Counted from the stretch's first letter, positions 45,022 to 57,226 are shown. The stretch: 64,000 bases of DNA from Tolypocladium sp. Sup5 PDA-1 (GCA_000750105.3 JPHH03000053.1:159002-223001); one strand, 5' to 3'. The notes: generated from the sequence alone by a model not told the origin. Made by a program: numbers and translations.

Positions 45022-48000
45022 CTACCAGACTCGCTCGTCGCGGCCAATGGCGCCGCCCTCGCCGTACTCGTCCCCAGCATCGTGGTAGCCCATCTCCCTG
45101 ACCTCGCGGGCGCGCTCCTTGGCCAGCCTCGTGCGTCGCCAGGCGTCCCACTTGGCCTTTTGCTCGGGCGGCGGGTCGGGCGCGGGCGTCGCGAGGCCCT
45201 TCTTGCGGAGGCGCCGTCGGTGGCGGCGCTTCTGCGCAAACGACATGCCCTGGAGGGAGACGTCCGCGATGGACCGCCCGAGCGCGGCGTCGTGCAAGTC
45301 GGCGGCCCAGTCCTGCAGCTCCTCTGCCGCCCAGGCGAACACGTCGCGGCCGTGGCCGCCCGTCGTCCACTGGTCGAGCTTGACGGGCAGCGCGGAGCCA
45401 AACGTCGGGTCGTCGAACGAGTACACGCACTCGGCGGTCGAGCACGTCGTCGGGCGGCAGTACTTGGCGCACATGGCCGACTCGGCGGCGCACCAGAGCG
45501 ACAGGAGGAACAGGGCGAGTCCGAGCAATGTGAAGCGGAAGCGCGGCGTGGCGTGGTACAGTCGCGGGACTGCGAGGTGGACGTAGGCGACCGTCTTGGG
45601 GCTGGGCTGCGCGATGCAGTCTGGGCAATGCTCCTCGTGCTTCGGGTAGGTATGAGTATGGGCGTGTTGTTTCTCGGCTTGCGTCGCCATCGCGTCTGGA
45701 TACTCCTGCTTGCCGGCGTGCGAAAACTGGTCCTCGAGCCGCTCAATGCCCTGCTTCGCGCTGCGGATCCCCAGCAGTCCCGTTCGCAAGGTCCTGCTCA
45801 TGCGGTCGTACAGCGCCAGCTCGCCCTCGGAGACGTCCTTGTCCGCAGCCTCTTCCTTCTTGGCCTTGTGCGTGCCCTCGTCGCTGCTTTCGCGTTTGAG
45901 CTCGAGTTCAAGGTCGTCGTCTTTGTTTGTGGTGGCGGGGAGTTCCTTTAGCAGCTGCTCCAGCTTGGGTGACGCGGTCTTGCGCCCCGTGAGAATCTCC
46001 TCGAGGTCATCCATGGTCGAGTCGTCAATGTTGTGGATCCGCTGCAGCTCTAGCAGGTCGGCCTTGACGGACGGAAGCCTGGCCGTGTTCTTTAGAGGCG
46101 GTCTGCGGCGCGGCAGTGATCGTGCGCGCGGGCGTCTCCTACTCGCCGCCGCCGTCGTCAGCGCATCACCGTCCTTTTCGTCGCTCGCGCCTGGGTCCGA
46201 CGCCGTGTCATGGTCCCTGTTCCTCCACGCAAAGCTCGTTCTCTTATCACGAAACATCACGGGAGCTAGCACGTTTGCCCCATCCTCCTTCGCAGGCTTT
46301 GGCTCCTCCTGGCTGTCTCTCTTGTCGACCTTGACCGTCGCCGGCGTCTCGACATACGCGCCCGTCACTCGCGGCGTGGGCATGCTCAAAAGGTCGTGCT
46401 TCTGTGGCCTTGGCGTCGCTTCGGCCAGCTTGTCGTCATCCTCGTCCGAGTCTGGCTGCGGCGACGGCGCGCACACCGATCCCCGTTCCGAATGGTTGTC
46501 GTGCGGCGCAAACAGCTTCATTTCCGCCTCGATCCTATCCGTGGGGTCCATCTCTGACTGCATGCTGGATCTCTTGCTCTTAGCCGAGTCCGCCGAGTGC
46601 TCTCGTTGCAACCCCGCGAATCCAACCGTCGGCTTCGGGTTGTTGTTGTCTCTTGTGTCTGCCCTGGTGCTGCGTGCAGTCTTGCTGCCATTGCCCGAGG
46701 AGCGTCCAGAAGTCACAGGTTTTGTCATCTTATCGCTGTTGTGTTCACGTCCCGGGGGCGCTGGTTGCTGTTTGCTGCCCCCCTCCGGAGCAGGGCTTGA
46801 ACTCGTTGCCCTGGCCAACCGCCGCAGCAAGTCGTACGAATCTCTCTGCTCGTTGCCCGCGTCCGCCGCTGTGGACCCCTTGTCATTCACTGACCCGTCC
46901 GACGCGGCCGCCCTTGCGCCACCGTCTGCGTTGCGATAACGCTTGTACACCGTGATGGGTGTGTCCGGTATCCTCTCGCCGCCAGCTTCAAACGCCGACT
47001 TTCGTCGACTGGGCACCTCTGCCTTCCGGTCGGCCCCAAACAGAGTTGCACGGTGTGGTTCCCGGTTCGAGTGCGGCCTCGCTTCGTCTGGTGATAATGA
47101 CCGGGACATCGAATTCTGCTCCCGAATCTCCTCCAGTCGAGCGGCGGCATATGCACGCTTCGAGAGTCCTTCAGCCTCCCTTTGCCGTATCTCATCCAGT
47201 TTGGTGTTTTTAGGTCTTGCTTGGTTCCGCGGAGGGATCGGTACTTGCTGCTCTGCCACCTTTTCCCGAGCTCGAATCTCGTCCAGCCTCGTGTTACGCT
47301 GTCTCGCCGGCGACCGCTCTGACAGTACCTCCTTGCTCATATTGCGCTCTCGCTCTCGAATCTCGTCCAACTTGGTGTTTCGCGATCCAGGTTGGGTCAG
47401 ACGTGCGGGCGACCTGATGGAAACTCTGTCGCTGCCGGCTACCAGCGATGGCCGGTTCGCGAATGGCCGGTTACTGCCGACCTTGATCCTAGGACTGTCC
47501 GAGACTTGCAAGTCTCCGGCAGTAAAGTCGTCTTCGACCTGCCATGCGAAGCTCTTCTCTGGCGACTCGTTCTCGGCGTTTCTCCGCGGCGACGGCCCCA
47601 GCCCCCGATCCCCAGTCTCTATCGAGGGAAGCGGCACGTCTTGTATGCCAGGGACAAGATCGGGGATGCCGCCAGCGCCGTTCGTATTCCGCGCCTTGGT
47701 GTCGAGGTGGTCCTCGGCCAGCATCTGCCTCATCTTATTCTCGTCCTGCCCCCCTCTAGCTCTCCACGTCCTCGGCGCGGGGCTGGGCGATCCATCGATT
47801 GCTTGCATGCGCTGCGCCTCCAGCTCCTCCTCCTCTGCGAGCTTAAAGGCCTCGCTCAGCGACATCGGCTGCCGCCTGTGGAACGCCGAGCTGCCGGGTT
47901 TCGGGATGCGCGTGCCGCCCGGAGACGACAGACTGGCGTTGCCGTCGCCGTTGCCGCCGCTATCCCGCCGGTCCGTCTGCAAAGTCTGCGACTCGGATTT

Positions 48001-48240
48001 CGTCCGTCGTGAAAGCCCCAGGCCTGCCTCTGCTCGTCCTCCTGCTGCCGCACCCGCAGCTCCCAGCCGCGCCGTCTTCAGTCGCGGCGACTCGTGCGCC
48101 CTGCTGCCGCTCTGGCCCCGCGGCCCGTTGTTGCTCGCAAATAGCGGCTTCCTCCCCTCTTGCTTCACCAGTAGCTGGTTCGCCGGCCGCCCTCCATTCG
48201 TCCGCGCAGCCGCAGCCGCCTCCTCGCCGCCGCGCTCCAT
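45022..48240 (-). CDS. Large disordered single-pass membrane protein with LDEIR repeats
   Basis: A single-exon 1072-aa protein. The first 850 residues are charged and low-complexity. Four copies of an N-T-K/R-L-D-E-I-R-x-R-E-like motif lie near residues 288, 315, 345 and 364 (the last reads ARLEEIREQN) and may form short helices for binding a partner. A membrane segment (FTLLGLALFLLSLWCAAESA) spans about 897-917. It is followed by a Cys-rich patch (CAKYCRPTTCSTAEC), a conserved-looking VYSFDDPTFG block and a basic tail (AQKRRHRRRLRKKG). I do not recognise a named family. A membrane-anchored scaffold, for example at the nuclear envelope or ER, would fit but is a guess. Long frames on the opposite strand are by-products. 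Confidence 0.82.
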   Translation of the reverse strand: MERGGEEAAAAARTNGGRPANQLLVKQEGRKPLFASNNGPRGQSGSRAHESPRLKTARLGAAGAAAGGRAEAGLGLSRRTKSESQTLQTDRRDSGGNGDGNASLSSPGGTRIPKPGSSAFHRRQPMSLSEAFKLAEEEELEAQRMQAIDGSPSPAPRTWRARGGQDENKMRQMLAEDHLDTKARNTNGAGGIPDLVPGIQDVPLPSIETGDRGLGPSPRRNAENESPEKSFAWQVEDDFTAGDLQVSDSPRIKVGSNRPFANRPSLVAGSDRVSIRSPARLTQPGSRNTKLDEIRERERNMSKEVLSERSPARQRNTRLDEIRAREKVAEQQVPIPPRNQARPKNTKLDEIRQREAEGLSKRAYAAARLEEIREQNSMSRSLSPDEARPHSNREPHRATLFGADRKAEVPSRRKSAFEAGGERIPDTPITVYKRYRNADGGARAAASDGSVNDKGSTAADAGNEQRDSYDLLRRLARATSSSPAPEGGSKQQPAPPGREHNSDKMTKPVTSGRSSGNGSKTARSTRADTRDNNNPKPTVGFAGLQREHSADSAKSKRSSMQSEMDPTDRIEAEMKLFAPHDNHSERGSVCAPSPQPDSDEDDDKLAEATPRPQKHDLLSMPTPRVTGAYVETPATVKVDKRDSQEEPKPAKEDGANVLAPVMFRDKRTSFAWRNRDHDTASDPGASDEKDGDALTTAAASRRRPRARSLPRRRPPLKNTARLPSVKADLLELQRIHNIDDSTMDDLEEILTGRKTASPKLEQLLKELPATTNKDDDLELELKRESSDEGTHKAKKEEAADKDVSEGELALYDRMSRTLRTGLLGIRSAKQGIERLEDQFSHAGKQEYPDAMATQAEKQHAHTHTYPKHEEHCPDCIAQPSPKTVAYVHLAVPRLYHATPRFRFTLLGLALFLLSLWCAAESAMCAKYCRPTTCSTAECVYSFDDPTFGSALPVKLDQWTTGGHGRDVFAWAAEELQDWAADLHDAALGRSIADVSLQGMSFAQKRRHRRRLRKKGLATPAPDPPPEQKAKWDAWRRTRLAKERAREVREMGYHDAGDEYGEGGAIGRDERVW

Positions 48241-49141
48241 GGCGTCGACGGGGGTTCGTAACCGAGGAAACGAATGCTCAGACCACAGCGGACGAGGCCG
48301 TCGTCATGGTATCGTCGGGTTCGGCTATGGCGCTGTGTCGTCGTCGTCGGTGCTGCGTCGCGTCATAGCAGGTCGTCGTCGCAAAGTTAACGGGTGGTTG
48401 GAAGTCGCGACGGGAACAATTCGTTGCTCGCGGCGCACGGGAAGCAGATGCAAGTTGTGGGATTTGGGCGAGGAAGAATGCAGTGTTGTCGAGTGTGCTA
48501 AATGCGTGGTAGCTGGTTGTTAAGGCCTATTGTTGCAGCTGTTTTGTTTGTATTCTGGAGCCGACCGTGCATTGAGGCGCGTGTCGACCTTCTTTGGCGG
48601 CCAGGCTGGGGCAGGAGCTCTGTGGTGTCTTCCCCCACCCGGGACCTCTGCCGCCGAGTCTTGGCGCGGGCCGTCCAATGGTTCGCACTTGGCCCAGTTA
48701 GTGTCGCGTCTGCCGGCATTTAGCCGCCGTCCCCCCGCTGACTCATCAACGCTCCTCATCTCACCTCCCAGTGAGGGTCCCCTGCGCCCTGCGGGTTGGC
48801 AACTTGCCATATGCAGTCATGGCCAACATTCATGGCTCGTCGTGGCTTTATAAAGTAGTATTAATGAAGGCAGTTTCTATTCGTTGTTGGCTTTAAGCTG
48901 TGCTGTTTATATCGGTTTGTCGGCTGGACCCGAATGTGATGTAAATGCCTCGAGGAGTCAACGGCTGCGCCGCTGGGTAATATATCCAACGTCCCGAGAC
49001 TCCGAGTCGCGAACCAACAGGCATTCGAAACTCGGCCCACGCCCTTTCTAGACTTCCCATCCAGCGTTACATACGCCGTATCTCCTCTCGTCGTCTCAAA
49101 CAGCTTTCTTCAACTCGTCAACTCGCCTTCTCGCCTTCACA
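48241..49141. other. Divergent promoter region
   Basis: About 900 bp between two divergently read genes; both promoters must lie here. A CTTCAACTCGTCAACTCG pyrimidine-rich stretch directly precedes the acyltransferase ATG. No gene seen. Confidence 0.6.
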
Positions 49142-50692
49142 ATGTCAACCCCAGCCGAGCCCCCGGCCCTCCGCCGCCTATCTCACGTGTAAGTGCCTCT
49201 ACCCTCACCCTCGCTCCCTCCCCCCCCTGAGGCCTCCCGCTGACTCCCGCGAAGCGAGCTCTTCTCCTCCTCCCGCCACCACCTCGGCATCTACCGCTGC
49301 GTCATCGTAACGTGCCGCTACCAGCCCTCCCCGCCCTCCTCCCCGCCCCTCGACGCCGCGGCGCTGTATCCCGCGCTCGGCCGCCTCGTCGCCCAGCAGC
49401 CCATGCTGCGCGTCGGCATCCTCGGCCAGGACACCAGCGAGGCGCGCTTCTCGCACCTCCGCAACGTCGACCTGCGCGACCACGTCGCTTTTCAGGCGCT
49501 CGAGTGCGACAGCGAGGCGCGCTACGAGGCGCTGCTCGCCGAGACGCAGTGCTGGCATCACGACCAGCTGTGGCCGGATGTCGAGACGCGCGCCCCCTGG
49601 AGGGTTGCTGTCCTGCGGCCCGGCGATGGCGTCAAGCAGGAGAAGCCGTTCCAGGACGTCCTCTTCGCGTTCCACCATTCCATCATGGACGGCGCGAGTG
49701 GGAAGCAGTTCCACGAGCTGCTCCTCGCCGCCCTGAACCAGCCTGAACCTTCAGAGCCCTCACCCTCACCCTCACACTCGTCCCCCGAAACGCCTCACCT
49801 GCTGTCCTTCCCCGACGCCCCCCGCCTCCCCGAGGGCCAGGACGACGCCATCCCCTTCCGCAACACCATCCCCTTCGCCATCAAGACCGTCTGGAACGAG
49901 CTCGGCCCGTCCCTCCTCCGCGCCCGCAAGGTCGTCCCCTGGCACGGCGCCCCCGTCGACTTCCGCCTCCCGCACACGGCCCGCGCCCGCCCCATCGACA
50001 TCGCCCCCGAGGTCGTCGCCGGCCTGCTCAAGGCCTGCAGGCAGCGCGCCGTCTCCCTCACTGCCCTCCTCCACGCCCTCACCCTCGCCTCTCTCGCGCG
50101 CCGCCTGCCCGCCGACCAGGCCGCCTCCTTCGCCGGCGACACCCCCATCAGCCTGCGCCCGTACTTTGGCCCCGGCGCCGACGCCGCCCTGCGCCCGCTG
50201 CTGCGCACCCTGCTCACCAGCACCACCCACGCGTTCCCCGCCGGTGTCGTCGCCGCCCTGCGCCGACCTGGCGCCGACCTGGACGCGCTCGTCTGGGATG
50301 CCGCGCGTAGCGTCAAAGCCGAGCTCGCCGCCAAGCAGGCCAGCCTGCCGGCCGACGACATCAGCGGGCTGATGCAGTACGTGAGCGACTGGTCCGACTA
50401 CTGGAACAAAAAGGACGGCCAGCCGCGCCCCAACTCGTGGTCCGTGAGCAATCTCGGCGTGCTGCCGGGCGCCGGCGCGAGCTGGTCCATCACCCGCCTC
50501 TACTTCACCAACGGCCCCATGGTCGCGGGCGCCGCCATCGGCGTCAACGTCGGGGGCGTCGGCGGCGGCACCCTGACAGTGTCTATTTCCTGGCAAGACA
50601 ACGTCGTCCCCGTGGAGCTGATGGACGGGCTGGCCCATGACCTGGCCACGTCTATGCAGCACTGGCACGAGACGGGCAAGTTTGTCGCGTAA
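49142..50692 (+). CDS. Alcohol acetyltransferase (AATase)-like acyltransferase
   Basis: Two exons (49142-49188 and 49255-50692) with a 66-bp intron (GTAAGT donor, AAG acceptor) give 494 aa. The first exon reads MSTPAEPPALRRLSHV, joining to ELFSSSRHHLGIYRCVI. The chloramphenicol-acetyltransferase-like catalytic motif HHSIMDG (HHxxxDG) is intact near residue 160. The later stretch SWSVSNLGVLPGAG and the WSITRLYFTNGPM block fit the AATase/condensation-like superfamily (PF07247). Members transfer acetyl or acyl groups from CoA to alcohols, including in secondary metabolism. No targeting peptide is visible. It is far from the synthetase, so a link to that pathway is not supported. Confidence 0.85.
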
Positions 50693-51251
50693 CGCTTCAT
50701 ACCAAAGAGGAGTGAAGCAGGCATCAAACGGCCGTTATCGACGCGGCCAAGGGCCGAAGCGGAATCTGAACATACGTAATACTAATCATCAAGCAACGGG
50801 ACGTTTCACACATTCTTGGAACACCAACCACCAAACCTTGGGCAGATATAATTAATGGGTAGAACCGCCATCGGCGTCGGTTAGAGTTAATTGGTAGATA
50901 GCAAGACCCAGGAAGATGGGGTCCACACGGCCATAATACAAGTAATAAAAATTGCGACTGCCAGCTACATGCCTCTCGAAACTTGTCTCCCTCTGAGGTG
51001 CAATCACCAGTCGTGTTCAGGCCATGTCCAAGAAATCGTATAGGCTATATGCGCATTACAAGGTATCCTAGTTTCAAGGTTGGATCCCAGTCCCAATCTC
51101 ACTGTCTTGCAGCGATCTAGTGTTTGCCGCCATCCGGCTCCAAAGCCATCCGTGTATTCCCAAAACGCCTCGCAGACCGTGTTATAGCAGGTACCCAACA
51201 CCCGCACTCCCCGTGTGGCACACCGTCGCCAACCCTTTGACTATATCCCCC
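50693..51251. other. Intergenic, convergent 3' ends
   Basis: About 560 bp, AT-richer than its neighbours, between convergent genes; no coding signal. Confidence 0.6.
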
Positions 51252-54200
51252 TCACCAGCCCTCGCCAGGAGGCCGCACCGGTCGGCTTCCTGCTCTAAAG
51301 TAGCTATACTGTGTCGGATCCTGGGTCTCGACGTCCTCGCTTGCCAGGCCGCTGTAGCCCCTGGGTCCCCCGCCCAGGGCGCCGATGGACGGGCCAGGCA
51401 TCGCTGGGGGCGAACTGACGCCATGGACTTGTCCTGGGGTCGTCCGCCCGCGGTCCGAAGAGGGGTCCCGCCCATAAGGCGTGCTCATGGGCACGCCGGC
51501 CGCATGGCTCACGAGCCCGGAAGAGCTGCCATTGTCCTGCGTATACAAGGGGCTACGGCCGCGCGGGGCCTGGTCATAACCGCCAGCCACCAGAGGCCTG
51601 CCGCCTTGATAGCTGTTATCCGACACGTGCGACATGTTCGTCATGTTCGTCATCACGCGCCTGGGTGGCACACCGGGCGTAAAGGGAGTCGACTTGCCCG
51701 TCATGGGCGACCCGGGTCTGGATATCGAGCGGTCGCTAAAGTCGTCGAATGAACCAGGCGTCCCCGGTCGCGTCATGTCGCCGGGTCTCCCATAGATTTC
51801 CCCGCCTCCATGCTGCTCTGTAAAGTCCGACCGGTTCTTGTAGTACTCAAAGTCCATGTGCGAGTCTGAGACGTACTCGAAGCCAGGGATGTTGCTGGCG
51901 CTCTTGCCCGGCTTCCCGCCCTGCATGGCATCGAGCGCGTACATGTCCGAGTAGCCGCTGACGCTCATCAGGTCGCCGGAGTTGGCCTCCCTGCCTTCCG
52001 TCAAGCGCCCACGATACACAGAGGGCAAAAGGTTCTGCGCCTTCTGGTGCACCATTGGCGTGATGAGCGGCTTGTACAGCGCAGGGTGTCCGAATCGGGT
52101 GGACAGCTTCTCGCTACGGAGTCGGGATTCCTTCTGCGGCAGGCCCGCCTCCTGGTCCTTTCTGGCCTTGCGCGTGCTGTAGTATCGGATCTTATCGTCA
52201 AAAGCGTTGCGGCAATAAAACTTGAACCCAATCATGATAAAGGGCAGCGGCGTCACGGCGTAAAACTGCATGTGGTTGTCTCCGCGGACCCAGCACGTAA
52301 GCAGGACGACCAGGTTGGCGAGGATGGTGCCAAAGATGAGTCGGTTGAAGAGCACGCGCCAGAACATGCCGCCCGACTCCGTCTTGGTGACGAAGCGGTA
52401 CAGGATGAGGTACTTCTTGAGGTAGGAGTCGATGCTAAAGTACATGGCCGTGGCGAGCAGCACCAGGGGTTGGATGCCCGCAAAGCACAGCGTCACGGTC
52501 GCGTAGAAGAGGAAGTAGTTGTAGTAACTCGCGTAGTCAAACGGCGGCGGCGCAGTCAGCTCGATCAGTTCTCGCGGCGTCGGGCTCGAGAATTTTTTCA
52601 GGAAAAAGGCCTGGATCAGTGGCCAGATCTGGGACAGGTCAATGGCCGCGCCGAGCTGCCGCTGCAGCAGGTAGGTGACCCAAAAGGGGCTGTTGTTGCA
52701 AAAGGCCGTGAAGATGGCGCCGGCAATGTCCTCCTTCTTGATGGCTTCCCAGGCCTCCGTTCCGTTCTGGGTCTCCTTGATGACACCGGCCACAAAGGAC
52801 CAGATGGTGCTGAAGAAGGAAAAGACGATGAGGTTGTTAAAGACGAAGAACGAGTACATCTTGCCCACGACGTGCCTCTCGCGCCCCGTCTTGGTCTGGT
52901 CGCCCGCCTTGATGGACAATCGCCGGAAGATGGTGGGCAGGAGGAGGTAGACGAGGGACATGATCGCAGGCGACGCGATACCCTGGACCACACCCCAAAA
53001 GGTCGTGTTGGCTGCCAGGGACGTGTTGAAGGCGGGCCAGACCTTGCCGAGATTCGACAAGTTGACGAGGAAGATGGCAATCATGGCGTTGGGGCCGACC
53101 CAGAGAAGCGTGAGAATGGCGATCCAAAAGGTGTTGATCCACCTCCTACGGCTGCGAGTCGCGCTCGAGAGCGGCATGTTGCGCCAGATGATGTCGACGG
53201 GCCGCGGTGCCAAGGTGATGGTGGCACCGTGCGGCTTCTTCTTGCGGCACGCATATGCGATGTTGTGCGCCTCGATAATGTCCGAGTAGCTGGCGAAGCC
53301 GTACGGCATTGTGCCGCGCTTGTCCACACTGAGCCGAACCTCCTTGATCTCGACCTCGAGGTCCCGGATGCGCTGGGTGTGGTAGTCGATGGCGTCCAGC
53401 TTCTGGCCCTTGGGGTACGTGTCGAAGGAGCGGTCCTTTTTGGACGGCTTGCAGGACGGGCGAGCGGCGGGGAGCTGGTTGGGGTTCTTCAGGTACTTGG
53501 CCAGGACCTTTTCCAGCTTGCGAACGGCGCGAGCATGCTCGTCGATGAGGTCGGGGAGATCCTTGACGTTGCGCGCGACAGCAGTCCGAGCAAAGGACGA
53601 GTTTGGCACGACTTCGTCGATGATCCTGGCAATGCCCTCGTCCGAGCAGCCCTGCTTAGGAAGGTCGTACAGCTAAAAGAATGCGTCAGCCGCCTAGCCT
53701 TCCACGCTGCCTGTCAGCTTGCTCCTGTAAACTCACCATGAGCGTCCGCGCGTGCAGACTGTTCTGGTACTCTTCCGTCTCGAAATACTGTCTCCGCAGC
53801 TGCATGACCTTTCGGTAGTTGAACCACAGGAAGCCCATGATGACAAAGTTGAAGAGCCAGGCCACGACGACCTGAGCCCACTGCGGCGCGCCCCAGACGT
53901 CGCGGGGCGTGATTTGCATGATCCATTTGGTAGGCTTGCCCCCGTACTCCTTGATGCAGTACGTCACGTTGACGGGGACGAGGATGCCGACGCCGATGAT
54001 GGCGAGAACCAGGAACATGTTTCGGCACATGCGGATGAAGCGCAGGAACATGGTGGCGTCCATGCCAATCTGCTGGATCAGGGCCGTCTCGTTGGTGTGC
54101 ATCAGGGGCGTGATCCACGACCACGGCTTCCTGCCGATGGGGGGCGGCGCATGCTTCTCATCGGCGTGCTTGAGCTTGGGGGCGTAGATGGCCTGGTTGT

Positions 54201-54468
54201 AGGGGCGCAGGAAGGAGAAGCAAATGGCGATGAAGGCCGTGAAGCCGAGCGAGATGCCCAAGGCGGAGAACAAGGACGCGGCGGCGAGCTAAGCGCAACG
54301 TCAACATCAGAATACTGGCATTTGAAGGCGTCCTGGGGATAGCAGCAAGCTTACCGTTCCCTGGAAGGGGTCCTTCAGCAGGTCGAGCAGCAGCTTTCCC
54401 GTATCTTCGTTGGGCGGGCTGCCGTCTCGGGGGCCAAGAAATCCCCGGATGGAGCTGTGCAGATCCAT
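51252..54468 (-). CDS. CSC1/RSN1-type calcium-permeable stress-gated cation channel (DUF221)
   Basis: Three exons (54468-54355, 54288-53737, 53672-51252) with introns of 66 and 64 bp give 1028 aa. The N-terminus has three membrane segments, the first around SALGISLGFTAFIAICFSFL. A long cytosolic domain follows with a charged helix (HARAVRKLEKVLAKYLKN) and the AYACRKKKPHGATITLAPRP strand. Then come the pore-forming helices with MYSFFVFNNLIVFSFFSTIW and PPPFDYASYYNYFLFYATV, typical of the OSCA/TMEM63 superfamily (RSN1_TM, PHM7_cyt, RSN1_7TM). The last 300 residues are a Ser/Gly/Pro-rich cytosolic tail with RPGTPGS-like phosphorylatable repeats. Expected in the plasma membrane as an osmotically gated channel. 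Confidence 0.93.
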
Positions 54469-57226
54469 GGTTGGTGGCACACAGATTTGCTACCCTCCGC
54501 CCGAGGCGCCGGAACCTGTGTAACCTCCGGTTGACGGGTGCCGGGCACAGCGCGTCCGACCCCAGTGTCGATTCGATGTGAGGGATGTCGGGTCGAGGCT
54601 CGGACGGTCGGTTCGCAGGCGATTGGGAGTGTTACCTTCGCAAGTCGTCACGGGGAGGGGCTCGCGGAGGTGCGCAGTCGACGCGTCGATCGATGTCTCG
54701 AAAGGGGGGCGGCGCGGTCGAGACAAGAAGCGAGACAGCACAGAAAAAGAGTCGTGAAAATGCCAAAACAGCCGAAGGCACGCCTGACCCGTGCCTGTCC
54801 GTCGGTGGTGCAGCGAGCCGGCGGCGGAAAGGAAAAACGAGGGACACGAGGGACGAACGAGGGACGCTTCTGCAGGAGTTGCAGAAGTAACGCTTCGAGA
54901 GGCGGCGAAGAGAGGGCGGCCGGCGATGGTGGAGAGGATGTGGAGGCGAGGAAGAGGAAGAGGGAGGAAGAGGAAAAGGGACAAAAGGACGTGAGGAGGT
55001 CGGGAATGGAGAGGATGGAGAGGTGGTCAAGGACTACGGACTACACAGGACAGGCTGCATGGATGTCGGGGGGAGCGATCACAGGCATCTGGTTCGGGGC
55101 CATGCTTCCGGATGGATGGGTACCCAGAGAGGGTCACTGGCGATAGACTCTACGGCTGAAGCTCCGCGCGCCGCCTGACAGCGGATACCTGCACCCGATG
55201 GCACGTCAACGAACCCTGGGACTTGGCTTTTGCGTATCCGTACTCCCGCTGTTGGCGTGCAGCGCTGGACTTGCACGCTGGCGATGGGAGCGGCGGGTGG
55301 CATGAAGGCGGCTTCCAGCGGACCTTCCAGGCGCCCCGAAAAAAAGCCTTTTAGCGGGCCCCAGGCCCCAGGCGTTACACGACCGGAGCCACCCGGCGCG
55401 TGATTGGCCCCGGCGTGCCACCTCTTACCCCTGGACGGGGCTCGAGCAGCCCCTGCCCAGTGCCCACCCTCTTGGGCTCTGCGGTGCTCTATTTTTGACA
55501 CTGCCTCCATCCCCGGCTGCTAGCGGAGAGGGAATACGAGCAGCGACGGGGAAGACAGCAGGGAACCAACATCAACGGATCATGGATCATGAGAGGGAGC
55601 CGGCAAGGGCGAGGTACATCGGTAGCTTATGCAATGCGGGACATTGCCGCGTGCTTCCATCTTGTTGTGCATCATGAAGGTTGAGGGATAGAGTTGAGAG
55701 ATGGAGATGGAGATGGAGTACCATGGGGAGCATCGCGATGGCGGGCATGCACAGTGCACCCACCACACGTGCGTCCTTTGTTCCAGAGGTGGAAACGGAA
55801 ATATTACAAAGTATTACGGAGTACTCCGTATTCGTACATTCCATCGCCAGCGAAGAGATGAGCATCCATGCCAACCCGGACGAACCTCGAATGACGGCAT
55901 CAGAGGCAGCTTACAGGCCTCAACGCACCCATCGCCACTGGCGTCCTGCACGACGGACAGCCACCACCGCGAAAAAAGTCATCGTCGTCCTGCAGCCAAA
56001 AGGCCCCATTCACTCACGAGGCACCCAACAAAAAGCCTCTTCTTCTGAACAACCTTCCCCATCGCTTGCCGGCCTCCTTACTTTCGTACTGTGAGGACAG
56101 CGCGATGAAACAGATCTCCGAAACAAAGAGACCCGGCGACGCGTGTAAATGTTCCTGGGCTAGCCTCTTTGGCACAGGTCTAGGCCTCGTGGTTGACGCT
56201 ACCCGCCGTCGCTGCCGCGGTGGAGAAGCGCCGCAAGTCCTACGAGTACTCGTACATCCTCCGGACCATCAGTGTTTTTTTAAGTTACTCCTACGAGTAA
56301 ACTCAACGACGTGTACAAAGATGCAGCGCTTTCCAACCAAGAGGATATGGACGAGAGGGAGTTGTGACTACGGATCTCGTTCAGAGGCCCCTCGTTCGTG
56401 ACCTGGCCCAGCCTGGAGCCCCTGATGCCCCGTGCTGCGCTTTTGGTGATGCCACGCGAGTAGCCTGGGTTTCTGAAACGGGCCTGGCGTTGAGGTGTGC
56501 CAAAAGGGGAAGAGTCGGCGACGCCTCTTTGTATGGAAGTGAAGCCTGCTGGACGGGCAATGACTCGATATCGCAGTGATGATATCACGCAGAGGATATC
56601 ACGCATTCATCAGCACAGTCCCCCGGATCCCATCTCGTGGGTTTGCAGGAACAATAGATCCTCGGATCGATCGAGACCATCAGGGCACGTCTGTCACCTT
56701 GACACCAGCCTACCCTAGACCTGGGGGGTCCGCGTTTTGCGCGGCATCAACGTATTCTTCAAGGCAGAGAAATTATTTCTCATATGCTGATTTGGAGTTT
56801 ATTTCTCGTCGCATATGTTGATGGTTTGTAACCCCTCGTATCCATAGCTTGGGAGTTGTCGTCCGATTGTGACGTCTTAACCTTGCTGTCATTCCAAGAC
56901 TCATAACAATGCTTCTCCCTATAAACACGCTCTCACAAAGGAGCAATGCCGTGCGGCTTCTCCATGTTCAGATATGTGTTGGGCTCACAGCTTACAGGTA
57001 CAGTCAACGATAGTCATAACAATCCAATACATTGACGACTTGATCTCGCGACTCCTCACGGGACAGATATACAACAACGTCCCCTAAAAGAAAGCATACA
57101 CGTCCACCCCCGTGCCAGTAGATCCCCTTTTCGCCTAAATCACGACGCCCCGTGTTCGTTTTTGTCATCGCCGGACGAAAACATTGTCCCCGACATGTCT
57201 GGCCGTTTCCGTTCATGAGTTCCCCC
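54469..57226. other. Long intergenic region
   Basis: About 2.8 kb without a supported gene. It contains the channel promoter, purine-rich microsatellite-like DNA (54,930-55,025; GAGATG units at about 55,698-55,715) and a 16-bp palindrome at 55815. Frames here are short and overlapping. Confidence 0.6.
55815..55830. repeat. 16-bp perfect palindrome TACGGAGTACTCCGTA
   Basis: A perfect inverted repeat. Partial copies (TACTCCGTA or ACTCCGTA) occur near 22204, 36130 (as GGAGTAATACTCC) and 59158, all outside genes. A 14-base AACAAAGTATTACGG-like lead-in is also partly shared with 26,852-26,866. Confidence 0.7.

Noticed and set aside
46943..48523. Long plus-strand frames (45710-46939, 46943-48523) opposite the 1072-aa membrane protein
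   Set aside because: Ser/Arg/Pro-rich complements of a GC-rich coding exon; the minus frame has repeats, a membrane span and conserved-looking blocks.
49772..50668. 298-codon minus-strand Gly/Asp-rich frame
   Set aside because: Antisense of the AATase coding exon, which has the HHxxxDG motif and a coherent fold.
52047..53741. 564-codon plus-strand frame
   Set aside because: Exact antisense of the stress-gated channel exon; no domain of its own.
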